From positions 1-9,490 of the forward strand of contig CAMNDS010000024.1 of NCBI GenBank assembly GCA_946535695.1: 9,490 nt of DNA, in the 5' to 3' direction. The notes under the pieces are model-generated. The model was not told where the DNA came from and did no database searches. It saw only the letters and a program-made list of their open reading frames with translations. This DNA comes from an uncultured Clostridia bacterium. Its GTDB lineage: Bacteria > Bacillota > Clostridia > Oscillospirales > Acutalibacteraceae. Below, piece by piece: positions 1-5,196 of this stretch (its first letter is position 1; every line of letters starts with the position of its first letter). The position numbers and the translations under genes are program-made.

Positions 1-99
1 AAAATGAAAGCTAAAAAAAGAAAACAAAATTTATTTTTTCATTTTAAAAAATAAATTTAAAAAATAAAATTCAATTTTTATTTTATAAATAAAAAAAAT

Positions 100-113
100 C
101 ATTTTTAAAAATG
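100..113. repeat. CATTTT-NN-AAAATG palindrome, single copy
   Basis: A perfect copy (central TA) of the 14-bp palindrome that recurs throughout the window. It lies downstream of the minus-strand gene ending at 152. The remainder of 1-121 is A/T homopolymer-like sequence in which I see no gene. Confidence 0.9.
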
Positions 114-121
114 AATTTTTC

Positions 122-154
122 TAAAAAAATTAAAGATGGAATAATCCATCTTTA
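122..154 (-). terminator. Intrinsic terminator overlapping a stop codon
   Basis: A perfect 10-bp stem (131-140 with 145-154, TAAAGATGGA type) with a 4-nt loop is followed on the minus strand by a U tract from 130 downward. The stop codon (152-154) of the 208-codon gene is part of the stem. Confidence 0.88.
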
Positions 155-778
155 ATAATTATAACAAAGTCTTCCATCTTCAAAAAATTCATATTCATTT
201 GTTTCAATCATTTCAATAATATATTCATCTGTCATCTGAGACTCATTATCTTCTGTCCAATCTTTTGCAAGATTATTTGCAACAAGTTCAATAAAATCTT
301 CTACAGTGCTATTTTTATTAAAATTTTTCTCCCACTTTTTCCATGCTTCAATAAAACAACAATCCATATAATATCCAGTAAAAGGGCAATCATCCCAACT
401 ATAAAACAAATTAGACTTTCTTTTCCAATTTTTTCTGCCGTCAGTATAAATACATCTATCTTTCCAATAAGTTTTATAACTCTTATTTGGCATAAGATAA
501 TTATTTACAATATAGGCATACGCTCTTTTACCTTCAAGATTTTCAATATCTTCACATTCCTTAGAAGTAAAAGAAACATAATATTTAATACCATCATAAC
601 TATACCATTCTGCATTACAATTCATAGCGGCGGCAATTTTTTTAATAGTGTTAATAGCTTCATCTTGCCAAGAAAGATAATTATTATTATAACGGAAACT
701 ATCAATTGCATTTTCTTTTGCTTCATTAGAAAGTTCTTCAAAAGAATAAACATTAAAAGTATTTGTAATAGTACGCAT
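152..778 (-). CDS. Phage/mobile-element accessory protein, 208 aa, function unknown
   Basis: The start ATG at 776-778 has GGAGG (787-791) 8 nt upstream, and a consensus-like promoter lies at 832-860. The protein opens with a segment typical of a family I recall from phages and integrative elements of Firmicutes (ITNTFNVYSFEELSNEAKENA, residues 4-24). It ends in an acidic tail with an EYEFFEDGRL motif, also typical of that family. Some members are labelled 'antitoxin of toxin-antitoxin stability system', but no adjacent toxin is visible here, so that label is unsupported. The body is rich in Trp, Tyr, Asn and Lys, with no signal peptide or membrane segment; a soluble cytoplasmic protein is likely. 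The gene is monocistronic, and its terminator overlaps its stop. The family resemblance is from memory; function is not assigned. Confidence 0.9.
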   Translation of the reverse strand: MRTITNTFNVYSFEELSNEAKENAIDSFRYNNNYLSWQDEAINTIKKIAAAMNCNAEWYSYDGIKYYVSFTSKECEDIENLEGKRAYAYIVNNYLMPNKSYKTYWKDRCIYTDGRKNWKRKSNLFYSWDDCPFTGYYMDCCFIEAWKKWEKNFNKNSTVEDFIELVANNLAKDWTEDNESQMTDEYIIEMIETNEYEFFEDGRLCYNY

Positions 779-831
779 TTTTTATTCCTCCATTTGAAAT
801 ATAAAATTTATTTCTTTATTTCAGCATCTAT

Positions 832-860
832 ACATTATCACATATTTTTTCTTTTGTCAA
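832..860 (-). promoter_or_regulatory. Sigma70-type promoter of the 208-aa gene
   Basis: Minus-strand TTGACA (855-860), 17-bp spacer, TAATGT (832-837; the overlapping ATAATG at 16 bp is an alternative). It is preceded by AAAAAGTACTTGACA, a block found identically upstream of three other units here. An A/T tract just upstream could act as an UP element. Confidence 0.82.
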
Positions 861-911
861 GTACTTTTTTTAAAAAAATAAAATTAAATTTTTAACAATC
901 TTTATTTTTTT

Positions 912-925
912 CATTTTTAAAAATG
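912..925. repeat. CATTTT-NN-AAAATG palindrome, single copy
   Basis: Perfect copy (central TA) between the terminator of the 60-aa gene and the promoter of the 208-aa gene. Confidence 0.9.
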
Positions 926-934
926 GGAAAATTA

Positions 935-975
935 ATAAAAAAGAAAATAGAAGATTTCTATAATGAAATCTTCTA
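935..975 (-). terminator. Intrinsic terminator of the 60-aa gene
   Basis: A perfect 11-bp stem TAGAAGATTTC (948-958) pairs with GAAATCTTCTA (965-975) around a 6-nt loop. On the minus strand it runs into a U-rich tract (947 downward). It sits 5 nt after the stop codon at 981-983. Confidence 0.9.
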
Positions 976-980
976 CCTCT

Positions 981-1163
981 TTAATTCAATTTCCAATTTT
1001 CATCGTTCAACGCAATATTGCGTAAGTATTCAAAACTATAAGACTGTTTACGGAATTTTCCTTTATAAAACATGGTATAATTCCAGTTGCCAAAGTTGTC
1101 ATAAACCTTTTTAATTTCATACAGTCCATTTTTGAATACATCTTCAATTTTAATTCTGTTCAT
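981..1163 (-). CDS. Small hypothetical protein, 60 aa
   Basis: The ORF is open upstream to 1205, but the start at 1163 (protein MNRIKIEDVF...) is chosen because AAGAAGG (1171-1177) lies 7 nt before it. The farther ATG has no such site. The protein is small and basic, with many aromatic residues (YEIKKVYDNFGNWNYTMFYK around residues 15-34), no membrane segment and no recognised domain. It has its own promoter (1196-1224) and a strong terminator, so it is a free-standing transcription unit. Function unknown. The complete set of expression signals, rather than homology, supports it as a real gene. Confidence 0.78.
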   Translation of the reverse strand: MNRIKIEDVFKNGLYEIKKVYDNFGNWNYTMFYKGKFRKQSYSFEYLRNIALNDENWKLN

Positions 1164-1195
1164 AATATAACCTTCTTTCTTGTTTTTGTAATTAT

Positions 1196-1224
1196 AATAT
1201 AACATAAAAATATTTATTTGTCAA
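1196..1224 (-). promoter_or_regulatory. Sigma70-type promoter of the 60-aa gene
   Basis: Minus-strand TTGACA (1219-1224), 17-bp spacer, TATATT (1196-1201), with an A-tract just upstream of the -35. A second TATAAT-like match overlaps further downstream, but at a poor spacing. Confidence 0.8.
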
Positions 1225-1301
1225 TATCTTTTTTAAAAAATATTTTTTAAAAATTAAATTTAGAATTTGAAAAATGAATTTTGAATTTAAAATATAAAAA
1301 T

Positions 1302-1386
1302 CATTTTTCAAAATGGTTTTTTCTATTTAAAAATAAAATTCTCATTTTTAAAAATGAAAAAAATAAAATTATCATTTTAAAAAATG
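1302..1386. repeat. Cluster of three CATTTT-NN-AAAATG palindromes
   Basis: Copies at 1302-1315 (centre TC), 1343-1356 (TA) and 1373-1386 (AA), with start-to-start spacings of 41 and 30 bp. They fill the intergenic segment between the operon terminator and the next promoter. Confidence 0.9.
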
Positions 1387-1395
1387 AATAAAAAA

Positions 1396-1431
1396 ATGAA
1401 AAATAAAAATGAGAATTTAATTCTCATTTTT
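1396..1431 (-). terminator. Operon terminator with the stop codon in its loop
   Basis: A 12-bp stem (1405-1416 with 1420-1431, AAAAATGAGAAT type) closes on the 3-nt loop 1417-1419, which is exactly the stop codon of the 80-aa gene. A-rich sequence on the plus side gives a minus-strand U-rich tail. The stem is A/T-rich on both sides, so it may act in both directions. Confidence 0.8.
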
Positions 1432-1659
1432 AGAAATTTGAAATATAAAATTCATGCCAGACAACATAATTTGACTTCCAATTTTTGATTTTGTTATATC
1501 GTTTCCTTCAGCATCAACAACAAAATTTTGTAGTGAATTTCCTTTATAGAAATAAAAATAATAATTATCATTTCCTATTTTATAATGAATTTTTCTAGCT
1601 GTTCCAAAAACGCCGCAATCAGTAATTTTCATTTCTTTCATATATAAAATTTCTTTCAT
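1417..1659 (-). CDS. Small hypothetical protein, 80 aa (operon gene 3)
   Basis: Start ATG at 1659 with GGAGA (1667-1671) 7 nt upstream. That ribosome site lies directly before the stop codon of the preceding gene (1676-1678), which supports co-transcription and close coupling. The protein (MKEILYMKEMKITDCGVFGT...) has a central aromatic stretch, NDNYYFYFYKGNS at about residues 30-42, and looks like a small soluble beta-rich protein. There is no recognisable domain, signal peptide or catalytic motif. It is the last gene of a three-gene minus-strand operon, and transcription ends in the hairpin over its stop codon. Function unknown. Confidence 0.82.
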   Translation of the reverse strand: MKEILYMKEMKITDCGVFGTARKIHYKIGNDNYYFYFYKGNSLQNFVVDAEGNDITKSKIGSQIMLSGMNFIFQISKNEN

Positions 1660-1675
1660 TTTTTATTCTCCTTTT

Positions 1676-1873
1676 TTAATGTCTTACACCATTTTGATAA
1701 GTGCAAACAGGATAATATTTTTCATTATTAATTTTTTGCATTGCTAACCAAGAAATACTATAACATTTTGGTTTTCCATATTTTTTATCAATTATATAAT
1801 AAGTTACATTAGGATTATTTAAGCTAAGTTCTTTTGCTTCTTTTTCAATTTCAATAAGTTCTTTTTTTATCAT
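1676..1873 (-). CDS. Small hypothetical protein, 65 aa (operon gene 2)
   Basis: An ATG at 1891 is in frame, but the codons after it contain the ribosome site GGGTGG (1881-1886). The start is therefore placed at 1873 (MIKKELIEIEKEAKEL...), 7 nt downstream of that site. The N-terminal third is a charged, probably helical segment. It is followed by a short beta-like stretch (VTYYIIDKKYGKPKCYSISW, about residues 24-43) and a C-terminal half with scattered aromatics. No domain is recognised. It lies 21 nt after the upstream gene's stop and 16 nt before the downstream gene, clearly in one operon. Function unknown. Confidence 0.8.
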   Translation of the reverse strand: MIKKELIEIEKEAKELSLNNPNVTYYIIDKKYGKPKCYSISWLAMQKINNEKYYPVCTYQNGVRH

Positions 1874-1894
1874 AATAGTTCCACCCGGCAAATT

Positions 1895-2206
1895 TTAAAT
1901 TTCGTTATAATGTAATGCAACATGAATTCTTGCTTTTTCCATAACATTTTCTGGAATTGTAACACCATACCGAACAAGTTGAGCGGGTCTAGCAATTAAA
2001 CCAGTAATATATTTTTTGCTATGCTGATTGTAAATATTAATAATTCCGTTTTCTGTTATAACGTGGATTTCTTTTCCGTTTTTATGCCCTTTGTCAACTA
2101 TAAAAATACAAAGTTTTCCATCAACAGACAGAATAGGAGCTTTTAATTTTTCTAAAAGTTCGGCTCTGCTTTTTCTATCAACAGAAAAATGAATTGTAGC
2201 GTTCAT
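1895..2206 (-). CDS. Hypothetical protein, 103 aa (operon gene 1)
   Basis: First gene of the operon, starting at 2206 with AGAAGGAG about 9 nt upstream. The protein (MNATIHFSVDRKSRAELLEKL...) has a short N-terminal beta/helix part. A probable beta-rich middle follows (LCIFIVDKGHKNGKEIHVI, about residues 32-50). The C-terminal half contains LIARPAQLVRYGVTIPENVM (about residues 70-89). No signal peptide, membrane helix or known catalytic motif is seen. Base composition is less AT-extreme than in the flanking DNA, as expected for a real gene. The ribosome site sits in the loop of a TTGTAC/GTACAA hairpin (2210-2228), hinting at translational control. Function unknown. Confidence 0.87.
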   Translation of the reverse strand: MNATIHFSVDRKSRAELLEKLKAPILSVDGKLCIFIVDKGHKNGKEIHVITENGIINIYNQHSKKYITGLIARPAQLVRYGVTIPENVMEKARIHVALHYNEI

Positions 2207-2209
2207 AGT

Positions 2210-2228
2210 TTGTACTCCTTCTGTACAA
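2210..2228 (-). promoter_or_regulatory. Ribosome site displayed in a TTGTAC/GTACAA hairpin loop
   Basis: TTGTAC (2210-2215) and GTACAA (2223-2228) are perfect inverted repeats flanking a 7-nt loop. On the minus strand the loop reads AGAAGGA, the Shine-Dalgarno of the 103-aa gene. The same TTGTAC/GTACAA pair occurs in the dyad at 9043-9110 and as a palindrome at 8457-8466. It could be an RNA hairpin presenting the ribosome site, or a DNA operator. Confidence 0.6.
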
Positions 2229-2245
2229 TATTTTTTATTTTCTTT

Positions 2246-2274
2246 ACAATAACATATTTTTTATTTTTTGTCAA
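2246..2274 (-). promoter_or_regulatory. Sigma70-type promoter of the three-gene operon
   Basis: Minus-strand TTGACA (2269-2274), 17-bp spacer, TATTGT (2246-2251), preceded by the exact AAAAAGTACTTGACA block shared with other units. Confidence 0.78.
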
Positions 2275-2310
2275 GTACTTTTTAAAAAAATTTTTTTCTT
2301 ATAAAATCTT

Positions 2311-2367
2311 CATTTTTAAAAATGATAAAATTAAAAACCGTTTCAAAAATTTTCATTTTTAAAAATG
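2311..2367. repeat. Pair of CATTTT-NN-AAAATG palindromes
   Basis: Perfect copies (both with central TA) at 2311-2324 and 2354-2367, 43 bp apart. They lie between the 66-aa gene terminator and the operon promoter. Confidence 0.9.
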
Positions 2368-2380
2368 AATTTATTTTTTA

Positions 2381-2410
2381 TAAAAAAAATTGATAGCCGA
2401 AGCTATCAAT
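2381..2410 (-). terminator. Intrinsic terminator with a cUUCGg tetraloop
   Basis: A perfect 9-bp stem (2389-2397 with 2402-2410) has loop CGAA on the plus strand. On the transcribed minus strand this is C-UUCG-G, the exceptionally stable tetraloop. A run of Us follows (2382-2388 complement). The TGA stop (2406-2408) is inside the stem. Confidence 0.92.
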
Positions 2411-2606
2411 TTACTGTGAGCATTTTTCTAACACCAAAAACAAAATATGTATTTTTTGGTGATACATTTACAATATCTGCAAAAAGAAAAGGAATTTTAT
2501 ATTTCAACATTTCTTTTTCGGTAAATAATTCATCTTTGAAAATTGTTAATTTACTTTTTGAAATATACTGGTCAGCACCAAATTTATTAATTTTGTAATA
2601 GTTCAT
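2406..2606 (-). CDS. Small phage-type conserved protein, 66 aa
   Basis: An upstream in-frame ATG exists at 2621, but its first codons contain the ribosome site GGAGGG (2614-2619). The start is therefore set at 2606 (MNYYKINKFGADQYI...), 7 nt after it. The motif KDELFTEKEMLKYKI (about residues 24-38) matches a pattern I recall in small proteins of Firmicutes phages ('ELLTxxEyxKLxI'), where it marks an accessory protein of unknown role. No membrane segment or enzymatic motif is visible. The gene is a single unit with promoter 2637-2665 and a very strong tetraloop terminator. The family link is from memory and is not a functional assignment. Confidence 0.84.
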   Translation of the reverse strand: MNYYKINKFGADQYISKSKLTIFKDELFTEKEMLKYKIPFLFADIVNVSPKNTYFVFGVRKMLTVN

Positions 2607-2636
2607 TTTTTGTCCCTCCATTTATTTTGTGATTAT

Positions 2637-2665
2637 AATATACCAGAAAGAAATTAATTTGTCAA
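2637..2665 (-). promoter_or_regulatory. Sigma70-type promoter of the 66-aa gene
   Basis: Minus-strand TTGACA (2660-2665), 17-bp spacer, TATATT (2637-2642), with the exact AAAAAGTACTTGACA block. Confidence 0.82.
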
Positions 2666-2755
2666 GTACTTTTTTTAAAAATAAAATAAAAAAATTAAAT
2701 TCAATTTTTGATTTCAAAATTAAAAAATGAAATTCAAAAATTCAATTTTAAAAAT

Positions 2756-2769
2756 CATTTTAAAAAATG
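2756..2769. repeat. CATTTT-NN-AAAATG palindrome, single copy
   Basis: Perfect-arm copy with central AA, in the 369-bp gap between 2606 and 2976. That gap also holds the 66-aa gene promoter, the hexamer array and a terminator. Confidence 0.88.
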
Positions 2770-2831
2770 GAATTCAATTTTCCAGAACCAGAAAAATCTA
2801 TTTATATTAATTATATTTTATTTTTAATTTA

Positions 2832-2897
2832 TATCAATATCAGTATCAATAACATTATCATTATCAGCATCAATAACATTATCAATATCAATAACAA
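2832..2897. repeat. Hexanucleotide array, consensus TATCAN, 11 units
   Basis: Eleven consecutive 6-bp units (TATCAA, TATCAG, TAACAT, TATCAT, CATCAA and so on) are in perfect register over 66 bp. A higher-order 24-bp unit is visible: 2838-2861 and 2862-2885 differ at only two positions. The plus strand has almost no G. The region has no credible reading frame. It resembles, in period and style, the larger TACANN array at 6154-6285. Confidence 0.85.
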
Positions 2898-2904
2898 TTA
2901 TTAA

Positions 2905-2956
2905 TAAAAATAAATAACCATAATCAATTATTTAAATTAAAATAAAAGATTATGGT
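2905..2956 (-). terminator. Probable terminator of the 45-aa ORF
   Basis: ACCATAATC (2917-2925) and GATTATGGT (2948-2956) form a perfect 9-bp stem around a 22-nt A/T loop. On the minus strand it is followed by a U-rich stretch. The large loop makes it weaker than the other terminators. Confidence 0.6.
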
Positions 2957-2975
2957 CATTATTTTTGAAAATTTT

Positions 2976-3113
2976 TTAAAAATTCTTTGAAAAATTATTT
3001 AAAATAAAAATTAATAAAATAATAATATAAAATAATAAAATGGATAAAGTAACAAAAGTATTATTGCATAACAAAAAAATTGCAGGAATTAAAAGTTTAA
3101 AATTAAAATTCAT
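2976..3113 (-). CDS. Putative small hydrophobic membrane peptide, 45 aa
   Basis: This short ORF starts at 3113 (MNFNFKLLIPAIFLLC...) with GAAAGGA (3124-3130) 10 nt upstream. The promoter before it is a perfect TTGACA-N17-TATAAT (3159-3187). The peptide has a short N-terminal hydrophobic stretch (residues 7-16) and a longer one (about residues 21-38, VTLSILLFYIIILLIFIL), then a basic tail, FSKNF. It is likely inserted in the membrane. Size and character fit small membrane peptides, including type I toxin peptides, but no antisense RNA gene was identified and no family is recognised. Its composition is very AT-rich, so some hydrophobicity may simply reflect T-rich codons. The expression signals are the main argument that it is real. 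Confidence 0.55.
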   Translation of the reverse strand: MNFNFKLLIPAIFLLCNNTFVTLSILLFYIIILLIFILNNFSKNF

Positions 3114-3158
3114 TTTATAATTTTCCTTTCTAAAAATTTTTCCGACTTACTGTGGCAA

Positions 3159-3187
3159 ATTATATCATATATATAATATTATGTCAA
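3159..3187 (-). promoter_or_regulatory. Perfect consensus promoter of the 45-aa ORF
   Basis: Minus-strand TTGACA (3182-3187), exactly 17 bp, TATAAT (3159-3164). A second TTGACA (3199-3204) lies just upstream, so there are two tandem -35-like hexamers. It is the only perfect minus-strand promoter with ideal spacing in the window. Confidence 0.86.
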
Positions 3188-3230
3188 CAACTTTTTTCTG
3201 TCAAGATTTTGAAATGATTTGTAATATCAT

Positions 3231-3374
3231 CATTTTGAAAAATGAAAATAATTAAAACCGTTTTAAAAAATCTTATTTTTAAAAATGAAAATTTTTGAAA
3301 ATAAATAAAAATCTCATTTTTAAAAATGAAAAATAAAAATCAAAAAAAGAAAAAGAAATTCATTTTTAAAAATG
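3231..3374. repeat. Array of CATTTT-NN-AAAATG palindromes
   Basis: Copies at 3231-3244 (centre GA), 3315-3328 (TA) and 3361-3374 (TA), plus a one-mismatch copy at 3274-3287 (first C replaced by T). Start-to-start spacings are 43, 41 and 46 bp. The array fills most of the 312-bp gap 3114-3425; no gene is seen in it. Confidence 0.9.
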
Positions 3375-3383
3375 AGGAAAAAT

Positions 3384-3420
3384 AAAAAAAAAAAAAAATA
3401 AAGGGGAAATTTTCCCCCTT
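3384..3420 (-). terminator. Intrinsic terminator with a 15-nt U tract
   Basis: AAGGGG (3401-3406) pairs with CCCCTT (3415-3420), with possible A/T extension inward. On the minus strand the stem is followed, after two bases, by fifteen uninterrupted Us (A15 at 3384-3398). It sits just after the stop codon at 3426-3428. Confidence 0.88.
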
Positions 3421-3425
3421 ATTTT

Positions 3426-3830
3426 TTATGCGGCAATTTCGGAAAGTTCATTGATGAAATCATACATCATGTCCAGACTATAGCCTGTAAGATTCCAAAA
3501 TTTGTCAAAGCTTTTTTTACAAGCTTTCCAAGTCTTTTCAGCTGTTCTGCTGTCGATATCATAACCATACTCACCACAAAAATTCTCAAAAGAAGAAACA
3601 CCACTCAAAGCATCAGAAACGAAACAATAAAACGCATTAAGCAAATCATATTCCGTCTCAAGAGAAGGATTAACAACAGAACCCCAGAAGTCAAAGCTTG
3701 TCCGTTTTCCGTTTTCAAGATTTTTGATTGTGACCTTATTGTGTCTATCGTTGTACTTGTCCCAACTTGCAACCTTGAGTCCGTCAAAGTCTGCGGAAAT
3801 CTTAAAATTCTTGTAAGTAGTAGTAGCCAT
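3426..3830 (-). CDS. Conserved phage/mobile-element protein, 134 aa, function unknown
   Basis: The start is set at 3830 (MATTTYKNFKISADFDG...) because GGAGG (3839-3843) lies 8 nt before it. The frame is open upstream to 3869 but without such a site. The protein carries a recognisable family pattern: ENGKRTSFDFWGSVVNP (residues 39-55), LETEYDLLNAFYCFVSDAL (57-75) and FCGEYGYDIDSRTAEKTWKA (84-103). I recall near-identical blocks in proteins from phages and integrative elements of gut Firmicutes and spirochaetes, all of unknown function. The protein is acidic and soluble, rich in Trp and Phe, with no signal or membrane segment. Codon composition is less AT-biased than that of the first genes. 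It is a single unit with its own promoter and terminator. Confidence 0.92.
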   Translation of the reverse strand: MATTTYKNFKISADFDGLKVASWDKYNDRHNKVTIKNLENGKRTSFDFWGSVVNPSLETEYDLLNAFYCFVSDALSGVSSFENFCGEYGYDIDSRTAEKTWKACKKSFDKFWNLTGYSLDMMYDFINELSEIAA

Positions 3831-3880
3831 TTTTTGAACCTCCAAAAAAATTTTTTTTATTTGCTTCATTCAGCATAACC

Positions 3881-3909
3881 AATATATCATACTTTTTTTT
3901 ATTTGTCAA
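3881..3909 (-). promoter_or_regulatory. Sigma70-type promoter of the 134-aa gene
   Basis: Minus-strand TTGACA (3904-3909), 17-bp spacer, TATATT (3881-3886), preceded by AAAAAAAGTG in place of the usual AAAAAGTAC. Confidence 0.82.
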
Positions 3910-3984
3910 CACTTTTTTTAAAAAAATTTTTTGTGGGGCAAAACTCAAAATATCGTAATAAAAAAACGGTATAAAAAATCTTCT

Positions 3985-4076
3985 CATTTTAAAAAATGAA
4001 AAATGCGAAAATTGTCATTTTTAAAAATGAAAAATTTTTATTATGAACCTTTAAAAAATCTTCATTTTTAAAAATG
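3985..4076. repeat. Cluster of three CATTTT-NN-AAAATG palindromes
   Basis: Copies at 3985-3998 (centre AA), 4016-4029 (TA) and 4063-4076 (TA), with spacings of 31 and 47 bp. Two copies are preceded by the same short context, AAAAAATCTTC or AAAAAATCTTCT. Confidence 0.9.
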
Positions 4077-4090
4077 AATTTTTTTATACT

Positions 4091-4120
4091 AAAAAAAATT
4101 GGGGACTTTTCAATCCCCAA
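4091..4120 (-). terminator. Intrinsic terminator of the 87-aa gene
   Basis: TTGGGGA (4099-4105) and TCCCCAA (4114-4120) form a perfect 7-bp stem around an 8-nt loop that contains the TGA stop (4110-4112). Eight Us follow (A8 at 4091-4098). Confidence 0.88.
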
Positions 4121-4373
4121 GTAAAAGACCCCTTATTTCGTCATAGCAAAAAACCCGCCCCACAATGTTTTCTTTCTTGTCAATTGCAAAAATTAAATAT
4201 CTATCTGTCCTCATATCATATTTTACTTTTACTCTACCTCCTATTGATTCAAAATCAATAGTATTAAAATAATTATTATCAAGATAAAAACAAGCCATAT
4301 TATAAGAACATTCAGAAAGCAGAACCTCCATTCTTGTCTGTTCATCTACACAGTAAGCGGTGAATTTTTTCAT
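4110..4373 (-). CDS. Small hypothetical protein, 87 aa
   Basis: The start at 4373 (MKKFTAYCVDEQTRMEVLL...) follows GGAGG (4382-4386) by 8 nt; longer upstream starts lack a ribosome site. The protein reads as alternating beta strands: FTAYCVD (4-10), ACFYLDN (about 28-34), GRVKVKYD (46-53), YLIFAID (59-65), NIVGRVFCYDEI (69-80). It ends GLLLGD. It has no membrane segment, signal peptide or recognised domain. The three internal cysteines are spaced too widely to suggest a metal site. It is a single unit with a promoter and a G/C-rich terminator. Function unknown. Confidence 0.85.
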   Translation of the reverse strand: MKKFTAYCVDEQTRMEVLLSECSYNMACFYLDNNYFNTIDFESIGGRVKVKYDMRTDRYLIFAIDKKENIVGRVFCYDEIRGLLLGD

Positions 4374-4411
4374 TTTTTTAACCTCCAAAAAAGTATTTTT
4401 AAGATGGTAAA

Positions 4412-4440
4412 AATATAACACTTTTAAAAAATGTTGTCAA
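4412..4440 (-). promoter_or_regulatory. Sigma70-type promoter of the 87-aa gene
   Basis: Minus-strand TTGACA (4435-4440), 17-bp spacer, TATATT (4412-4417). The upstream block is AAAAAAGGGCTTGACA, a variant of the shared motif. Confidence 0.82.
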
Positions 4441-4460
4441 GCCCTTTTTTAAAAAAATTT

Positions 4461-4562
4461 TTCCCAGCAATTCATTTTTAAAAATTAACTTTTTTTATTT
4501 TTCCCCAGCTTTTTTATTCCCCAGCTTTTCATTTTTAAAAATGATAAAAAATTTCCCCCAGC
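4461..4562. repeat. Four TTCCCCAGC direct repeats interleaved with palindromes
   Basis: TTCCCAGC at 4461-4468, TTCCCCAGC at 4501-4509 and 4517-4525, and TTCCCCCAGC at 4553-4562. They occur only in this gap, alternating with the CATTTT palindromes. They stand out as the only G/C-containing words in otherwise A/T sequence. Confidence 0.75.
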
Positions 4563-4589
4563 ATAAAAAAATTTTCATTTTTAAAAATG
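4473..4589. repeat. Cluster of CATTTT-NN-AAAATG palindromes
   Basis: Perfect copies at 4530-4543 and 4576-4589 (46 bp apart), plus a copy at 4473-4486 whose last base is T instead of G. Confidence 0.88.
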
Positions 4590-4598
4590 ATAAAATTC

Positions 4599-4641
4599 AA
4601 AAAAAAAAAAAAAATAATGAGGTTGATTTTTAATCACCCTC
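4599..4641 (-). terminator. Intrinsic terminator with a 16-nt U tract
   Basis: GAGGTTGATT (4619-4628) pairs with AATCACCCTC (4632-4641) with one internal mismatch. The 3-nt loop overlaps the TAA stop (4630-4632). Sixteen Us follow shortly after (A16 at 4599-4614). Confidence 0.85.
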
Positions 4642-4875
4642 GTAGCGTTTCATAATTTCATCAAAGCTTGAATAACCGAGCCACTCTGCGATTGTTTCAT
4701 CTTCAAACCAGAAAAAATCATTGACTTCTGTTTCTTCTAGTCCGTCAGGGTAAATCTCATCAAGCATTGAAAAAATTTCCTCTATTTCTTCACTAGACAA
4801 ATATTTTACAGTATCACGAGCACCAGACCAGAAATCAAAATCGCTGTAACTGTTAACCTCTTTATAAACCTTCAT
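4630..4875 (-). CDS. Conserved phage/ICE acidic protein, 81 aa, function unknown
   Basis: The start at 4875 (MKVYKEVNSYSDFDFWSGA...) follows GGGGG (4884-4888) by 8 nt. This is an unusual ribosome site, matching the GGAGG of sister genes except for one A-to-G change. The protein carries blocks I recognise from a widespread phage and integrative-element family: DFWSGARDTVKYLSSEEIEE (residues 14-33), LDEIYPDGLEETEVNDFFWF (38-57) and IAEWLGYSSFDEIM (62-75). It is strongly acidic and soluble, probably helical, with no known catalytic motif. Members are of unknown function. It is a single unit with promoter 4923-4951 and a strong terminator. Confidence 0.92.
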   Translation of the reverse strand: MKVYKEVNSYSDFDFWSGARDTVKYLSSEEIEEIFSMLDEIYPDGLEETEVNDFFWFEDETIAEWLGYSSFDEIMKRYEGD

Positions 4876-4922
4876 TTTGTAAACCCCCAAAAAATTTTTT
4901 ATTAGCTTTTCAGCTTGACTTA

Positions 4923-4951
4923 ATATTAGCACCTTTAAAAACCTTTGTCAA
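4923..4951 (-). promoter_or_regulatory. Sigma70-type promoter of the 81-aa gene
   Basis: Minus-strand TTGACA (4946-4951), 17-bp spacer, TAATAT (4923-4928), with the exact AAAAAGTACTTGACA block. Confidence 0.82.
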
Positions 4952-5000
4952 GTACTTTTTTAAAAAAAATAAAAAAATTTTTTCTTGACTTCCAAACCTT

Positions 5001-5142
5001 CATTTTTTAAATTGAAAAATTTTTTATATATAATTTTTCTCATTTTAAAAAATGAAAAACCGTAATTCTTTTAAACTCCTTCATTTTTCAAAATGAAACA
5101 TTTTATTTTTTTTATTTTTGTTTTTATTCATTTTTAAAAATG
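5001..5142. repeat. Array of CATTTT-NN-AAAATG palindromes
   Basis: Copies at 5041-5054 (centre AA), 5082-5095 (TC) and 5129-5142 (TA), plus a degenerate copy at 5001-5014. Spacings are 40, 41 and 47 bp. Together with promoter 4923-4951 the array fills the 302-bp gap 4876-5177. Confidence 0.9.
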
Positions 5143-5155
5143 AAAAATTTTCTTT

Positions 5156-5196
5156 TAAAAAAAAATTTGTGGCTGAGTTAATAAACCCAACCACAA
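5156..5196 (-). terminator. Intrinsic terminator of the 95-aa gene
   Basis: TTGTGG (5167-5172) pairs with CCACAA (5191-5196), with partial internal pairing. The TAA stop (5178-5180) lies inside the hairpin. A run of Us follows (complement of 5156-5165). Confidence 0.8.

Noticed and set aside
152..778. Toxin-antitoxin pair
   Set aside because: The family label exists in databases, but no partner gene lies beside this single-gene unit.
2365..2598. Plus-strand ORF opposite the 66-aa gene
   Set aside because: Antisense shadow; starts within a palindrome copy with no ribosome site.
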